From positions 372,001 to 436,000 of the forward strand of contig NZ_CP015820.1 of the NCBI RefSeq assembly GCF_002007485.1: DNA of 64,000 bases. The letters run 5' to 3'. Source of the DNA: Ditibartonella apihabitans. GTDB lineage: Bacteria; Pseudomonadota; Alphaproteobacteria; Rhizobiales; Rhizobiaceae. Of the stretch, positions 27,861 to 36,804 are shown piece by piece. Below the pieces are notes generated by a model. It was not told the origin of the DNA and searched no databases. It saw only the letters and a program-made list of their open reading frames with translations. Within the stretch, counting starts at the first letter, position 1, and each line of letters opens with the position of its first letter. A program made the position numbers and the translations under genes.

Positions 27861-30776
27861 TCAGATTTTTCCAAGTGCATGGAGTTCATGTAATGCGGCG
27901 GCATCACGTGCAGACACATCAGGATATTCGGGATCACTGCCGACATCCTGTGTATAGCGCCATGAACGGGCACATTTTTTACCGTCAGCTTTATGAAATT
28001 CCACAGCAACACCCTTGACATCATCGAGCTTGAAAGCATTTTCCGGGGCTTCGGCATTGGTAATAACAATATCGCTTGTGATCGCAATTTCCGCCATATC
28101 CATACCTTCGACAGCTTTCAACAAATCAAGGTCGGAAATATAGACAACGGGTGCTGCTTCCAGAGAAGAGCCAATATGTTTTTCAGCTCTTTCAAGTTCA
28201 AGAGCACCTGTGACAACTTTACGGACCTGACGGATTTTGCGCCAACGTTCATTCAGTTTATTGTCGCACCAGCTATCCGGTGTTTTGCGGAATTGTTCAA
28301 AGTGAACCGATTTGCTTTCCGGATGCCGTTCAAGCCAGGCTTCTTCCATTGTGAATGGCAACATCGGAGCAAGCCATGTGACCATGCGTTCAAAAATCTC
28401 GCGCACAACATGGATTGCTGATTTGCGCTTTATAGAAGAAGGCGCATCGCAATAAAGCGAATCTTTGCGGATATCGAAATAGAAAGCCGAGAGGTCAACG
28501 ATTGAAAAATCGAGCAATGCACGGGTAATGCGCTTGAAATCGAAACCGTCATAAGCTTCGTTGACAAGCCTGTCCAACTCGTAAAGGCGATGCAGCATAA
28601 ACTTTTCAAGGTCCGGCATATCTTCATAGGCGATATTTTCGCCCTCGTCATAGGCAAGTGTACCGAGCATCCAGCGAATAACATTGCGCAGTTTCCGATA
28701 GGAATCGACATTGGTCTGAATGATATTTCTTCCCAGACGCTGATCTTCCCAATAATCGGTTGTCATGACCCAAAGGCGCAAAATATCGGCACCAGAAGTG
28801 TTGATAACATCTTGAGGCGCGACGGTATTCCCCAATGATTTCGACATTTTCTTGCCTTGTTCATCGAGCGTAAATCCGTGTGTCAAAACAGTATTATAGG
28901 GTGCTCTTCCCCGCGTTCCGCAGCTTTCCAGCATCGAAGAATGGAACCATCCGCGGTGTTGGTCGGATCCTTCAAGATAAAGATCGGCTGGCCATTTCAA
29001 ATCGGGGCGGTCTTCAAGTGTAAAGACATGTGTGCAGCCCGAATCGAACCAGACATCAAGAATGTCATGAACCGGTTGCCAATCTTCTTTGGCATGTTCA
29101 CTGAGAAAACGCTCTCTCGCACCTTCCTTGAACCAGGCATCGGCACCTTCTTTTTCGAAAGCATCGACAATGCGTTTGTTGACAGCCTCGTCTTTGAGAA
29201 TTTCACCGTTTTCCTTGACGAAAATTGCAATGGGAACACCCCATGCACGTTGACGGGATAATACCCAGTCGGGACGATCTTCCATCATGGCACCAATACG
29301 GTTTTGTCCTGCCGGTGGTACAAAACGTGTATCCTGAACGGCCTTGAGAGCGCGTTCGCGCAATGTGGTTCCGTCAGAGAGTTTCTTGTCCATATAGACA
29401 AACCATTGTGGCGTGTTGCGGAAGATAACAGGCTTTTTCGAGCGCCAGCTATGCGGGTAAGAGTGCTTGATACGCCCGCGGGCAAAGAGCATGTCTTTTT
29501 CAATCAACAGAGCGATAACGGTTTTATTGGCATCACCATATTTACCGTTATCATCAATAACACGCGAAGCACCGCCTTCGCGATCTGGGCCGAAACCCGG
29601 CGCGTCCTTGGTGTAGTAACCGGCATCATCAACCGGAAAGGGGATGGATGAATCAATGCCGAGGTTTTCGATTTTCCCTTTATTTGCAACCCATACTTCA
29701 AAGTCTTCGCGCCCATGGCTTGGCGCTGTATGGACAAAACCGGTACCGGAATCGGCCGTGACATGGTCTCCATCGAGCAGGGGAACTTTAAAGGCATAAT
29801 CATTGGCAAAACCTTTGAGCGGATGCGAAAGCAGCATCGTATCAAGCTCGGAAGGATTCAATGAGCGAAGCTTTCTGAAAGTCAGTTTTGCTTTCTTTGC
29901 ACTTTCTTCAGCGAGCGCCTCAGCAAATATCAGTTTTTCACCGGGCTTCGGGCCATAATCATTTTCGGCATCCACCACCTGATAAAGCCCATAAGGAATA
30001 CGCGAAGAATAGGCAACAGCACGGTTACCGGGAATTGTCCATGGTGTGGTTGTCCAGATGACGACAAAAGCTCCCGACAAATCATCAGCCTTGGCTTTCA
30101 GAACCGGAAATTTGACCCAGATTGTATCGGATTCAACATCGTGATATTCGACCTCCGCCTCTGCCAAAGCGGTTCTTTCAACGACCGACCACATAACGGG
30201 TTTGGAACCGCGGTAAAGCTGGTCAGACATGGCAAATTTCATCAGTTCACCGGCAATACGAGCCTCCGCATGGAACGCCATGGTTGTATAGGGATTTTTG
30301 AAATCGCCGATAATTCCAAGCCGTTTGAATTCTTCCGATTGGATTTTGACCCAATGTTTGGCAAATTCCCGACATTCCTGACGGAATTCGTTGATCGGAA
30401 TATCGTCTTTATTCTTGCCCTTTGCCCGATATTTTTCTTCGATCTTCCATTCAATAGGCAGGCCATGGCAATCCCAGCCGGGTACATAATTGGCATTATA
30501 ACCCCGCATCTGGAAAGACCGCACGATGGTATCTTTCAGGATCTTGTTCAAGGCATGCCCGATATGAATGTCACCATTGGCATAAGGAGGACCATCATGC
30601 AAAACATAAAGGGGACGATCAACTGCCTGTTTGCGTAATGCGCCATAGAGATCCATGTCTTCCCAACGTTTGACAATTTCCGGTTCTTTTTGGGGAAGGC
30701 CGGCACGCATAGGAAAATCGGTCTTAGGCAGATAAAGGGTTTTTGAATAATCCATGGCTTGGTCTTTATTTGACAT
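27861..30776 (-). CDS. ileS: Isoleucyl-tRNA synthetase
   Basis: Charges tRNA-Ile; class I synthetase of 971 aa from ATG 30776, preceded by AGGAA eight bases upstream. A longer frame to 30854 adds 26 residues unlike the family. The HIGH motif is at residues 71-74 ([11 protein letters not shown]) and KMSKSLGN is present near 640. The editing (CP1) domain carries [18 protein letters not shown] and [20 protein letters not shown]. The C-terminus ends soon after the anticodon-binding domain, without an obvious Cys4 zinc module, but with [23 protein letters not shown]. The lipoprotein gene follows downstream. Confidence 0.97.
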   Translation of the reverse strand: MSNKDQAMDYSKTLYLPKTDFPMRAGLPQKEPEIVKRWEDMDLYGALRKQAVDRPLYVLHDGPPYANGDIHIGHALNKILKDTIVRSFQMRGYNANYVPGWDCHGLPIEWKIEEKYRAKGKNKDDIPINEFRQECREFAKHWVKIQSEEFKRLGIIGDFKNPYTTMAFHAEARIAGELMKFAMSDQLYRGSKPVMWSVVERTALAEAEVEYHDVESDTIWVKFPVLKAKADDLSGAFVVIWTTTPWTIPGNRAVAYSSRIPYGLYQVVDAENDYGPKPGEKLIFAEALAEESAKKAKLTFRKLRSLNPSELDTMLLSHPLKGFANDYAFKVPLLDGDHVTADSGTGFVHTAPSHGREDFEVWVANKGKIENLGIDSSIPFPVDDAGYYTKDAPGFGPDREGGASRVIDDNGKYGDANKTVIALLIEKDMLFARGRIKHSYPHSWRSKKPVIFRNTPQWFVYMDKKLSDGTTLRERALKAVQDTRFVPPAGQNRIGAMMEDRPDWVLSRQRAWGVPIAIFVKENGEILKDEAVNKRIVDAFEKEGADAWFKEGARERFLSEHAKEDWQPVHDILDVWFDSGCTHVFTLEDRPDLKWPADLYLEGSDQHRGWFHSSMLESCGTRGRAPYNTVLTHGFTLDEQGKKMSKSLGNTVAPQDVINTSGADILRLWVMTTDYWEDQRLGRNIIQTNVDSYRKLRNVIRWMLGTLAYDEGENIAYEDMPDLEKFMLHRLYELDRLVNEAYDGFDFKRITRALLDFSIVDLSAFYFDIRKDSLYCDAPSSIKRKSAIHVVREIFERMVTWLAPMLPFTMEEAWLERHPESKSVHFEQFRKTPDSWCDNKLNERWRKIRQVRKVVTGALELERAEKHIGSSLEAAPVVYISDLDLLKAVEGMDMAEIAITSDIVITNAEAPENAFKLDDVKGVAVEFHKADGKKCARSWRYTQDVGSDPEYPDVSARDAAALHELHALGKI

Positions 30777-30966
30777 GTTAAAAATTCCTGTAGGCGTTAC
30801 TGTTTTGCAATCATCGAACTCCCGACCTTCCATACCATTGCAATGTTCAAGCAAGGGTGAAGATCGGGCTAATAATTCGTAACGTTATCAGGTCAGGGTC
30901 ATATACACTCATGATGCATGGCTTTATCATGAGATGAAACAGAAAGAAAACTGAAAAATCGAGAAA

Positions 30967-30997
30967 AAGAAAAGGCCCCGTAAAATACGGAGCCTTT
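30967..30997 (-). terminator. Terminator of the first Omp25/31-like gene
   Basis: Inverted repeat 30971-30982 / 30986-30997. The only imperfect position is a G-U wobble when read on the minus strand (a C-A mismatch on the plus strand). TTTTCTTTTT follows on the minus strand, so it works for the minus-strand gene ending at 31019. Confidence 0.8.
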
Positions 30998-31018
30998 CCA
31001 AAACAAAGTTCGTTTAAA

Positions 31019-31768
31019 TTAGAACTTGTAAGCTACACCAACGCGGAAATCGTTGGTCTTGTAGTCAACATTGTATTTAACGTTGTTCTTGCTGTAGTCT
31101 TCGTCACCGAAGTCGGTGTAACGATATTCAGCACGCAAGATGATGTGGTCTGTCATAGCATAGTCGAAACCAGCGCCGATTGTCCAACCGACGAGTGTGT
31201 CGCTATCGCTAGCTGAAAAGCCAGGTACAACCTTGCCAGCAGAATCCTTCATACGGTAGCTCGAATCAACCTTGGCATAAGCAACACCGCCAGCAATGTA
31301 AGGCATCCAGCGATCAACTGCATAACCGATACGTGCACGGGTAGAACCAGCCCACTGTTCTTTCAACTTGCCTTGGAAAGAACCGGTTTGGCCGTCGTTA
31401 TATGTTACAGAGTGCTTGTCGCTCTCGTCCATGTCGCCCCATACCCAGTCGGTATCGGCACCGATGACAATATTGTTGCCGAGGTCATAGTTATAACCGG
31501 CATAGATGCCACCGATGAAACCTGACGGATCAGGCGAAAAGCCCTGTCTACCGCCAAAATTGGTAGCGCTTGTACGATACTTGCCATGAAGGTCTGTATC
31601 TGACCAGGAACCACCGATCTGAGCACCAGCGTAGAAACCGGTCCATGAGAAAGCCGGAGCTGCAACAACAGGAGCCGGCTCCTGATTTGCTACAACGTCA
31701 GCAGCTTGTGCTGAAGAAGCTGCTGTAAGAGCAGCTGCAGAAGCAGCAATAAGATATCTAATTTTCAT
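31019..31768 (-). CDS. Outer membrane beta-barrel protein, Omp25/Omp31 (haemin-binding Hbp) family
   Basis: Eight-strand porin-like outer membrane protein, 249 aa. The signal peptide is residues 1-23 (KIRYLIAASAAALTAASSAQA, cut before ADV). The barrel opens with FSWTGFYAGAQIGGSW and ends in FRVGVAYKF with the terminal phenylalanine needed for insertion. Start ATG 31768 has GGAG five bases upstream. In Brucella and Bartonella this family includes Omp25/31 and haemin-binding Hbp proteins; haem binding is possible, not shown. A close paralogue lies just upstream, with its own promoter region and terminator between them. Confidence 0.92.
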   Translation of the reverse strand: MKIRYLIAASAAALTAASSAQAADVVANQEPAPVVAAPAFSWTGFYAGAQIGGSWSDTDLHGKYRTSATNFGGRQGFSPDPSGFIGGIYAGYNYDLGNNIVIGADTDWVWGDMDESDKHSVTYNDGQTGSFQGKLKEQWAGSTRARIGYAVDRWMPYIAGGVAYAKVDSSYRMKDSAGKVVPGFSASDSDTLVGWTIGAGFDYAMTDHIILRAEYRYTDFGDEDYSKNNVKYNVDYKTNDFRVGVAYKF

Positions 31769-31786
31769 TTTTATTCTCCAATGCAA

Positions 31787-32222
31787 TAAAATGCCGTCTG
31801 AACTTATATAGTTTATCCGGATAAGAATTGCTGTAGCACGAAAGACACACCTCGCAAAAACTGAAACAAAAACCTCAATAAAATGCGAGGAGGGTTGAAA
31901 AATATAGAAAAAATGCAGGTCGTTTCTTTAAAAAAGTGTCGAAAACGCTTTTTGACCAGAATCAAAACCGGGCTTTACGACGTCGATTCGCAAATTTTCC
32001 GTTAATTTTTCAAGACGGCGACTTATATGCCAAATCGATTTTTGTGTCAAAGAGAAGAGACCAGAGCCGTTTCCCATGTTCCATTTTTATGGAATAGCCC
32101 TGCATTTTATCCGGTTTTGTGACGAACTTTCCATTGAATGCAGGTCTTCTGGTTCTATCAATAGGCAAAACAAGAGATAAAAAGGAGTCAAAACAAGAGA
32201 TAAAAAGGTTGAACAAGATAAT
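31787..32222. other. Spacer and promoter region between the two Omp paralogues
   Basis: About 435 bp without a gene, presumably holding the promoter of the first Omp gene. It contains a 20-bp direct repeat at 32166-32208. Confidence 0.5.
32166..32208. repeat. Short direct repeat, 20 bp twice
   Basis: CAAAACAAGAGATAAAAAGG occurs at 32166-32185 and 32189-32208, a 23-bp period. It lies just past the terminator of the upstream Omp gene. It looks like a slippage duplication. Confidence 0.65.
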
Positions 32223-32253
32223 AAAAAAAGCCCCACAGTTTTCTGCGGGGCTT
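32223..32253 (-). terminator. Terminator of the second Omp25/31-like gene
   Basis: Stem 32228-32238 / 32243-32253 with loop of four. On the minus strand it is fully paired (one G-U), and it is followed by TTTTTTT at 32223-32229. It lies 22 bp after the stop codon. Confidence 0.88.
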
Positions 32254-32275
32254 CTTTTTAATTCTTCAAAAAGAA

Positions 32276-33013
32276 TTAGAACTTGTAGGCAACGCCAACG
32301 CGTACATCGTTGGTCTTGTAATCTACATTATATTTGAAGTCCTTGTTGCCGTAGTCTTGGTCACCGAAGTCGGTGTAACGATATTCAGCACGAAGGATGA
32401 TGTGGTCGGTCATAGCATAATCAACGCCGGCACCCAGAGTATAGCCGGTCAAAGTATCGCTATCACTGACCTTGCTGTTACGAGCACCCGAGAACTTGGC
32501 GTCCGAGTCGATCTTGGCATAAGCAACACCGCCAGCAAAATAAGGCATCCAGCGATCCATTGCGTAGCCGATACGAGCACGGGTTGATCCAGCCCATTTT
32601 TCTTTGATCTTGCCATTAACTTTGTATTCGCCTTCTTGGCCTTTGAGGTAGGTCGCGCTGTCGCTTTCGTCCATATCACCCCATACCCAGTCGGTATCGG
32701 CACCAATTACGATGTTGTTGCCGAGATCATAGTTGTAACCGGCATAAAGACCACCGATGAAACCTGACGGATCCGGAGAGAAGGATTTACCGAAGCCGGC
32801 AAAGTTCTGTACGTTGCTACGGCCTTTGATCTTCTGGTCTGTGTCAGACCATGAACCACCGATTTGACCACCAGCATAGAAGCCGGTCCAGGAGAAAGCA
32901 GGAGCGGCAACAACCGGAGCCGGTTCCTGATTCATGACAACGTCAGCAGCTTGTGCGCTGGAAGCAGCGGTTAAAGCCAAAGCCGAAGCAGCAACGAGAT
33001 ATTTTATTTTCAT
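32276..33013 (-). CDS. Outer membrane beta-barrel protein, Omp25/Omp31 (haemin-binding Hbp) family, paralogue
   Basis: 245 aa paralogue of the gene at 31019-31768. The signal peptide KIKYLVAASALALTAASSAQA is followed by ADVVMNQEPAPVVAAPAFSW. Barrel strands are nearly the same as in the neighbour (SPDPSGFIGG, GYNYDLGNNIVIGADTDWVW, WAGSTRARIGYA, HIILRAEYRYTDFG), and it ends in VRVGVAYKF. Differences gather in the exposed loops around residues 55-75, 115-130 and 165-185, as expected for surface loops under diversifying pressure. GGAG lies upstream of ATG 33013. The pair arose by tandem duplication. Confidence 0.92.
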   Translation of the reverse strand: MKIKYLVAASALALTAASSAQAADVVMNQEPAPVVAAPAFSWTGFYAGGQIGGSWSDTDQKIKGRSNVQNFAGFGKSFSPDPSGFIGGLYAGYNYDLGNNIVIGADTDWVWGDMDESDSATYLKGQEGEYKVNGKIKEKWAGSTRARIGYAMDRWMPYFAGGVAYAKIDSDAKFSGARNSKVSDSDTLTGYTLGAGVDYAMTDHIILRAEYRYTDFGDQDYGNKDFKYNVDYKTNDVRVGVAYKF

Positions 33014-33160
33014 TTGTTAACTCCACGCGAAATGTATTGCGATTGAGGTCAATATAGTTTGTGTGGTCATAAAGTCTGTAACAAAATGCCACAGCAAGTC
33101 GAATGAGCATTTTTTTAGGCCTTTCGGACCAAAAGCTCTTCAGTATGGTAAACAAAGTAT

Positions 33161-33183
33161 AAAAAACGCCGGAAAACCGGCGC
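33161..33183 (-). terminator. Terminator of the RNase D-like gene
   Basis: Stem CGCCGG (33167-33172) / CCGGCG (33177-33182), loop AAAA on the plus strand. TTTTTT follows on the minus strand at 33161-33166. It lies 30 bp after the stop codon. Confidence 0.85.
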
Positions 33184-33211
33184 TTTTTAATTTGTAAATA
33201 TGATTTGCGAA

Positions 33212-33832
33212 TCAACTATGGGCAAAAATATCGACATCGGGAAAGCCGATAAGATCAAGTTCCGACCTTGACGGCAGGAATTCGAAACATGATTTTGCCA
33301 CACTCTCGCGTCCGTCCCTGATCAACCTTGCCGAAAGTATCGCTTTTAATTGATGGAGATAGAGAACATCTGTTGCGGCATATTCAACCTGAGCCGGTGA
33401 AAGCTCGTCAGCACCCCAGTCGGAGGATTGCTGTTGTTTGGAGATATTGATCTCGAGGAGTTCGGCGACCAGATCTTTCAAACCATGCCGGTCTGTATAA
33501 GTCCGGGTGAGTTTCGAGGCTATTTTAGTGCAGAAAACCGGTCTCGGCATGACACCGAATGTCAAAGCCAATACAGCAAGGTCAAAACGTCCGAAGTGGA
33601 ATATCTTGGTAATATCCGGATCTTTAAGGATTTTTACAAGATTGGGCGCTGTCTTTTGCCCTTTGGCAATTTGTATAACATCGGCTGTGCCATCTCCCGG
33701 TGAAATCTGGACGACGCAGAGCCGGTCGCGATGGGGGTGCAGTCCCAAAGTTTCAGTGTCAATGGCAACTTCCTTGACATTATAATGTTTCAGGTCAGGC
33801 AAATCGCCTTTGTGAACGCGTATTTTAGCCAT
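33212..33832 (-). CDS. Ribonuclease D-like 3'-5' exonuclease (single-domain)
   Basis: DEDDy-type exonuclease of 206 aa. It consists only of the catalytic domain; E. coli RNase D is ~375 aa with two HRDC domains. Exo I is AIDTETLGLHPHRDRL, Exo II HFGRFDLAVLALTFG and Exo III VEYAATDVLYLHQL with its Tyr and Asp. Probable role: trimming tRNA 3' ends or RNA turnover in the cytoplasm; short forms like this are common in Rhizobiales. It lies behind the M20 peptidase gene (gap ~10 bp), so the two share a transcript. Confidence 0.88.
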   Translation of the reverse strand: MAKIRVHKGDLPDLKHYNVKEVAIDTETLGLHPHRDRLCVVQISPGDGTADVIQIAKGQKTAPNLVKILKDPDITKIFHFGRFDLAVLALTFGVMPRPVFCTKIASKLTRTYTDRHGLKDLVAELLEINISKQQQSSDWGADELSPAQVEYAATDVLYLHQLKAILSARLIRDGRESVAKSCFEFLPSRSELDLIGFPDVDIFAHS

Positions 33833-33842
33833 TCTTATTATC

Positions 33843-35225
33843 CTATTTATTAGCCAGGGCAGTTAGAATTCTTGCCCAGGATCGCTGTCCTTTATGGAAT
33901 GATTTGAGATTATATTTTTCATTCGGCGAATGGATGCGATCGTCATCCAATCCAAAACCGACAAGCAGCGATTCCATTCCGAGGAAAGATTGGAAATCTC
34001 CGACAATCGGAATCGAGCCGCCCATGGCTGCAAGAATAGCCGGTTTGTGCCATTCTTCGGTCAAAGCTTTCTTGGCGAGTTGAACGAGTGGCGAATCATA
34101 GGCCAGTTCGATTGCCGGCGAAGCCCCATGATCTTTGAATTCGACAGAGCAGTCAGCCGGAATTTGTGAGCGAACATAATCACGGAATGATTTTCTGATT
34201 TTTGCGGGATCCTGTTTGTGGACAAGTCTGAAAGAAATTTTTGCACTGGCTTTGGCAGCAATCACTGTCTTGAAGCCTTCTCCTTCATAGCCGCCGCTGA
34301 TGCCATTGACCTCGGCGGTCGGTCTTGCCCATACGAGTTCAAGAACGGAACGGCCTTTTTCGCCCGCCGGAATCGATAAGCCGACAGGTCCTAAAAATTC
34401 TTTAGGACCACGATTGAGTGCATTCCAGGATTTCAAGACAGCTTCCGGTGTTTCTTCAACCCCGTCATAGAATCCTTTAAGGGTTACATGGCCGTTTTCA
34501 TCGTGCAGGCCTGCAATAATTTTTGCAAGAATTTGAATAGGATTTGCTGCAGCACCACCAAAATGACCGGAATGAAGATCGCGATCGGCACCATGGATAA
34601 TGATTTCGTCACTTACCATGCCTCTTAACGCGATGGATATGGACGGTGTATCGGCATCCCACATGCTGGTATCACAAACCAGAGCATAATCGGCTTTCAA
34701 CTCGTCTTTATGGGCATGTAAAAAGGGTTGTAGTGAAGGTGAGCCGGATTCTTCTTCCCCCTCGAACAGAATTGTGATCGCAATCGGAAGGGTACCGGTT
34801 TCCTTCTTGAAAGCACGGCAAGCCTCGACAAAGGTCATAAGCTGTCCCTTGTCATCACCGGCGCCGCGCGCAGCAATAACCTTTTCACCGTTTAACTGTT
34901 TTATTTTCGGGTCAAAGGGATCATCTTCCCAAAGGTTAAGGGGGTCAACCGGCTGTACATCATAGTGACCATAAAACAGAACATGGGGTGCATCTTTTGT
35001 CGGACCCGGATGGTGGGCGACAACCATAGGATTGCCTGTGGTATCGCGGCGCGAAGCTTCAAAACCGATCGATTTCAAGTCATTGACCAGCCAATCGGCA
35101 GCTTTGCGGCAATCTTCTTTATATTTGGGATCCGTGGAAATAGAAGGAATACGTAAAAGTTCGAAAAGATGTTCGAGACTATTATCAAGATTTGAATCAA
35201 GACGGGATAAAACTTTGTCAAGCAT
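33843..35225 (-). CDS. M20 family metallopeptidase (dipeptidase-type)
   Basis: Zinc peptidase of the M20/ArgE/DapE/carnosinase-like family, 460 aa, cytoplasmic. Metal and catalytic residues are in LFYGHYDVQPVDP (His, Asp), GAGDDKGQ (bridging Asp) and LFEGEEESGSPSL (Glu pair). The dimerisation domain occupies about 200-350. ATG 35225 has AGGTG seven bases upstream; a GTG at 35234 is less likely. The family covers dipeptidases and amide hydrolases; this subgroup is usually called dipeptidase, but the substrate is not certain. It forms an operon with the RNase D-like gene. Confidence 0.88.
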   Translation of the reverse strand: MLDKVLSRLDSNLDNSLEHLFELLRIPSISTDPKYKEDCRKAADWLVNDLKSIGFEASRRDTTGNPMVVAHHPGPTKDAPHVLFYGHYDVQPVDPLNLWEDDPFDPKIKQLNGEKVIAARGAGDDKGQLMTFVEACRAFKKETGTLPIAITILFEGEEESGSPSLQPFLHAHKDELKADYALVCDTSMWDADTPSISIALRGMVSDEIIIHGADRDLHSGHFGGAAANPIQILAKIIAGLHDENGHVTLKGFYDGVEETPEAVLKSWNALNRGPKEFLGPVGLSIPAGEKGRSVLELVWARPTAEVNGISGGYEGEGFKTVIAAKASAKISFRLVHKQDPAKIRKSFRDYVRSQIPADCSVEFKDHGASPAIELAYDSPLVQLAKKALTEEWHKPAILAAMGGSIPIVGDFQSFLGMESLLVGFGLDDDRIHSPNEKYNLKSFHKGQRSWARILTALANK

Positions 35226-35368
35226 GGAGTGCACCTGCGGTTTGTTGATTGGAAAACAACTTTAAGCCTCTTAAGCCGTTTTGCAAGTTGTTAACATCAT
35301 TTTTGGCATGTTCACGTCGCTCTTCTTATAGTCGATACGATATTTTCTGCTTTTACAACTTTCCGCCG

Positions 35369-36244
35369 TTATGTTTGACAATGGGGGCAATAAAAACTCG
35401 AACGACCGGATTGGACAATGCGTTTTATTGGGGTTCCGCATTGGAGACACGGTTCTCCTTCACGACCATAAACCGAAAAATGGTGTTGGAAATAGCCGAG
35501 CGAACCATCTGTATGGACGTAATCGCGCAAGGAAGAGCCGCCTGCCTCTATCGCCTTGTTGATAACATCACGAATATTTTGTGCGAGCAATTTCGATTTT
35601 TGTTGCGCTGCTGCCGATTTTTTTCCGAGTGTTAGCGATTTCCGTTTCGGAGAAAGGTGACTTCGCCATAAGGCCTCGCAGACATAAATATTTCCAAGTC
35701 CGGCAATGATGGTCTGGTCAAGAAGTGCGGCTTTAAGAGGGGCTGACCTGTTACGTAGAACCTCGTTAAGATAGGCACCGGAAAGACTGTTTCCGGTTGG
35801 TTCGGGGCCTAAATGGGCCAATAATTTATGGTGTTCAAGGTCAGCCGTTTTTGTCAACAGCATAAAGCCGAAACGGCGTGGATCATTATAGACGGCATGT
35901 AAAAGCTCGCCGTTTTCTGTTCTGATATCCATTTCAAAATGGTCATGTACAGCAAGCTTGTTTTTTTCATGATAATAGGAACCGGGTGTTCTATTTTCGA
36001 CACGCCAGGAACCCGACATACCCAAATGGCTTATGATTGTTTCCTCATTATCAAGATAGATAAGCAGATATTTTGCCCGTCGTCCGAGGCCGATAATTTC
36101 GCGCCCCGTAAGACGGGATTGAAAATTTTCCGGAAATGGAAAACGTAAATCCGGCCGGTTTTGTTTAACGTTTATTATCTTTGCATGGGTGAAACTTGGT
36201 TCGAGACCACGCTTTACAGTTTCAACTTCAGGAAGTTCAGGCAT
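35369..36244 (-). CDS. mutM: Formamidopyrimidine-DNA glycosylase
   Basis: Base-excision repair glycosylase/AP lyase that removes 8-oxoguanine and FapyG. It is 291 aa. The N-terminus PELPEVETVKRGL supplies the catalytic proline (after Met removal) and Glu. Helix-two-turn-helix region: LDQTIIAGLGNIYVCEAL. The C-terminal zinc finger has four cysteines in CLQC and CPHC (about residues 269-289). It is complete and of normal length. It lies upstream of the M20 gene with a 143-bp gap, so it probably has its own promoter. Confidence 0.96.
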   Translation of the reverse strand: MPELPEVETVKRGLEPSFTHAKIINVKQNRPDLRFPFPENFQSRLTGREIIGLGRRAKYLLIYLDNEETIISHLGMSGSWRVENRTPGSYYHEKNKLAVHDHFEMDIRTENGELLHAVYNDPRRFGFMLLTKTADLEHHKLLAHLGPEPTGNSLSGAYLNEVLRNRSAPLKAALLDQTIIAGLGNIYVCEALWRSHLSPKRKSLTLGKKSAAAQQKSKLLAQNIRDVINKAIEAGGSSLRDYVHTDGSLGYFQHHFSVYGREGEPCLQCGTPIKRIVQSGRSSFYCPHCQT

Positions 36245-36684
36245 ATCCGATTGTTCTTGGGTTCTAAGCGGGAATTTGTTTCAACCGCTCCGGTTCAGGC
36301 ATATAACATTGTTTTTTACAAAATAATCGTTGCGAAAGCCGATTTTAAGGTAAGATAAAAAATTTTCTCACGAAAAAAGAATGTTGTAAATGACGGAATG
36401 TCATTTTTATTGAACAATAAATCATCAACTTTTTAAAACTGTCATCGGATCAAGGTTTACCGAATATGCACTCATTAAAGCGGTTCATGAAAAATCGGGT
36501 CATTAAATAATGTCACTTTAATATGGATGATTGAATTGGCAAATTAACCAATTGTTAACCTTTTTCTGTCAATTTCTAAGTACAAATAAATGTTATCATC
36601 TTGAAAAACAGAGATAACGACCACAGATAAGGCTTAACAACGCGATGATTGACCACGGATGTACTGGCAGTCAACGTATAACGG

Positions 36685-36710
36685 AAGGTCGGGTTTTCCC
36701 CGGCCTTTTT
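36685..36710 (+). terminator. Orphan plus-strand terminator
   Basis: Stem AAGGTCGGG (36685-36693) / CCCGGCCTT (36699-36707). It is fully paired, with one G-U, only when read on the plus strand, and TTTTT follows. The nearest genes on both sides are on the minus strand, so it may end a small RNA starting around 36560-36600. Confidence 0.7.
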
Positions 36711-36728
36711 GTTGTTTTTAGTTATTTT

Positions 36729-36768
36729 AAAAACGGATTTCGAATTTTTAGCAAAAAACGAAATCCGT
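36729..36768 (-). terminator. Terminator of the M29 aminopeptidase gene
   Basis: Stem ACGGATTTCG (36733-36742) / CGAAATCCGT (36759-36768) with a 16-nt loop. TTTTAAAAT follows on the minus strand. It is 37 bp after the stop codon. T-rich sequence on the other side means it could also stop plus-strand transcripts. Confidence 0.75.
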
Positions 36769-36804
36769 CTTTTTAAATCGGGTTGTTCAAAAAAATGGGC
36801 GTAA

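Larger units (their letters stand above)
36245..36804. other. Intergenic region with orphan terminator, possible small RNA
   Basis: About 560 bp between the minus-strand mutM and aminopeptidase genes. Apart from two hairpins (36685-36710 plus strand, 36729-36768 minus strand) it is AT-rich and has no coding frame. The plus-strand terminator has no plus-strand gene before it. Confidence 0.5.

Noticed and set aside
27669-27893. 74-aa plus-strand frame between the lipoprotein gene and ileS
   Set aside because: No ribosome site or family resemblance, and it runs over the hairpin at 27820 and into ileS; a small RNA is more likely.
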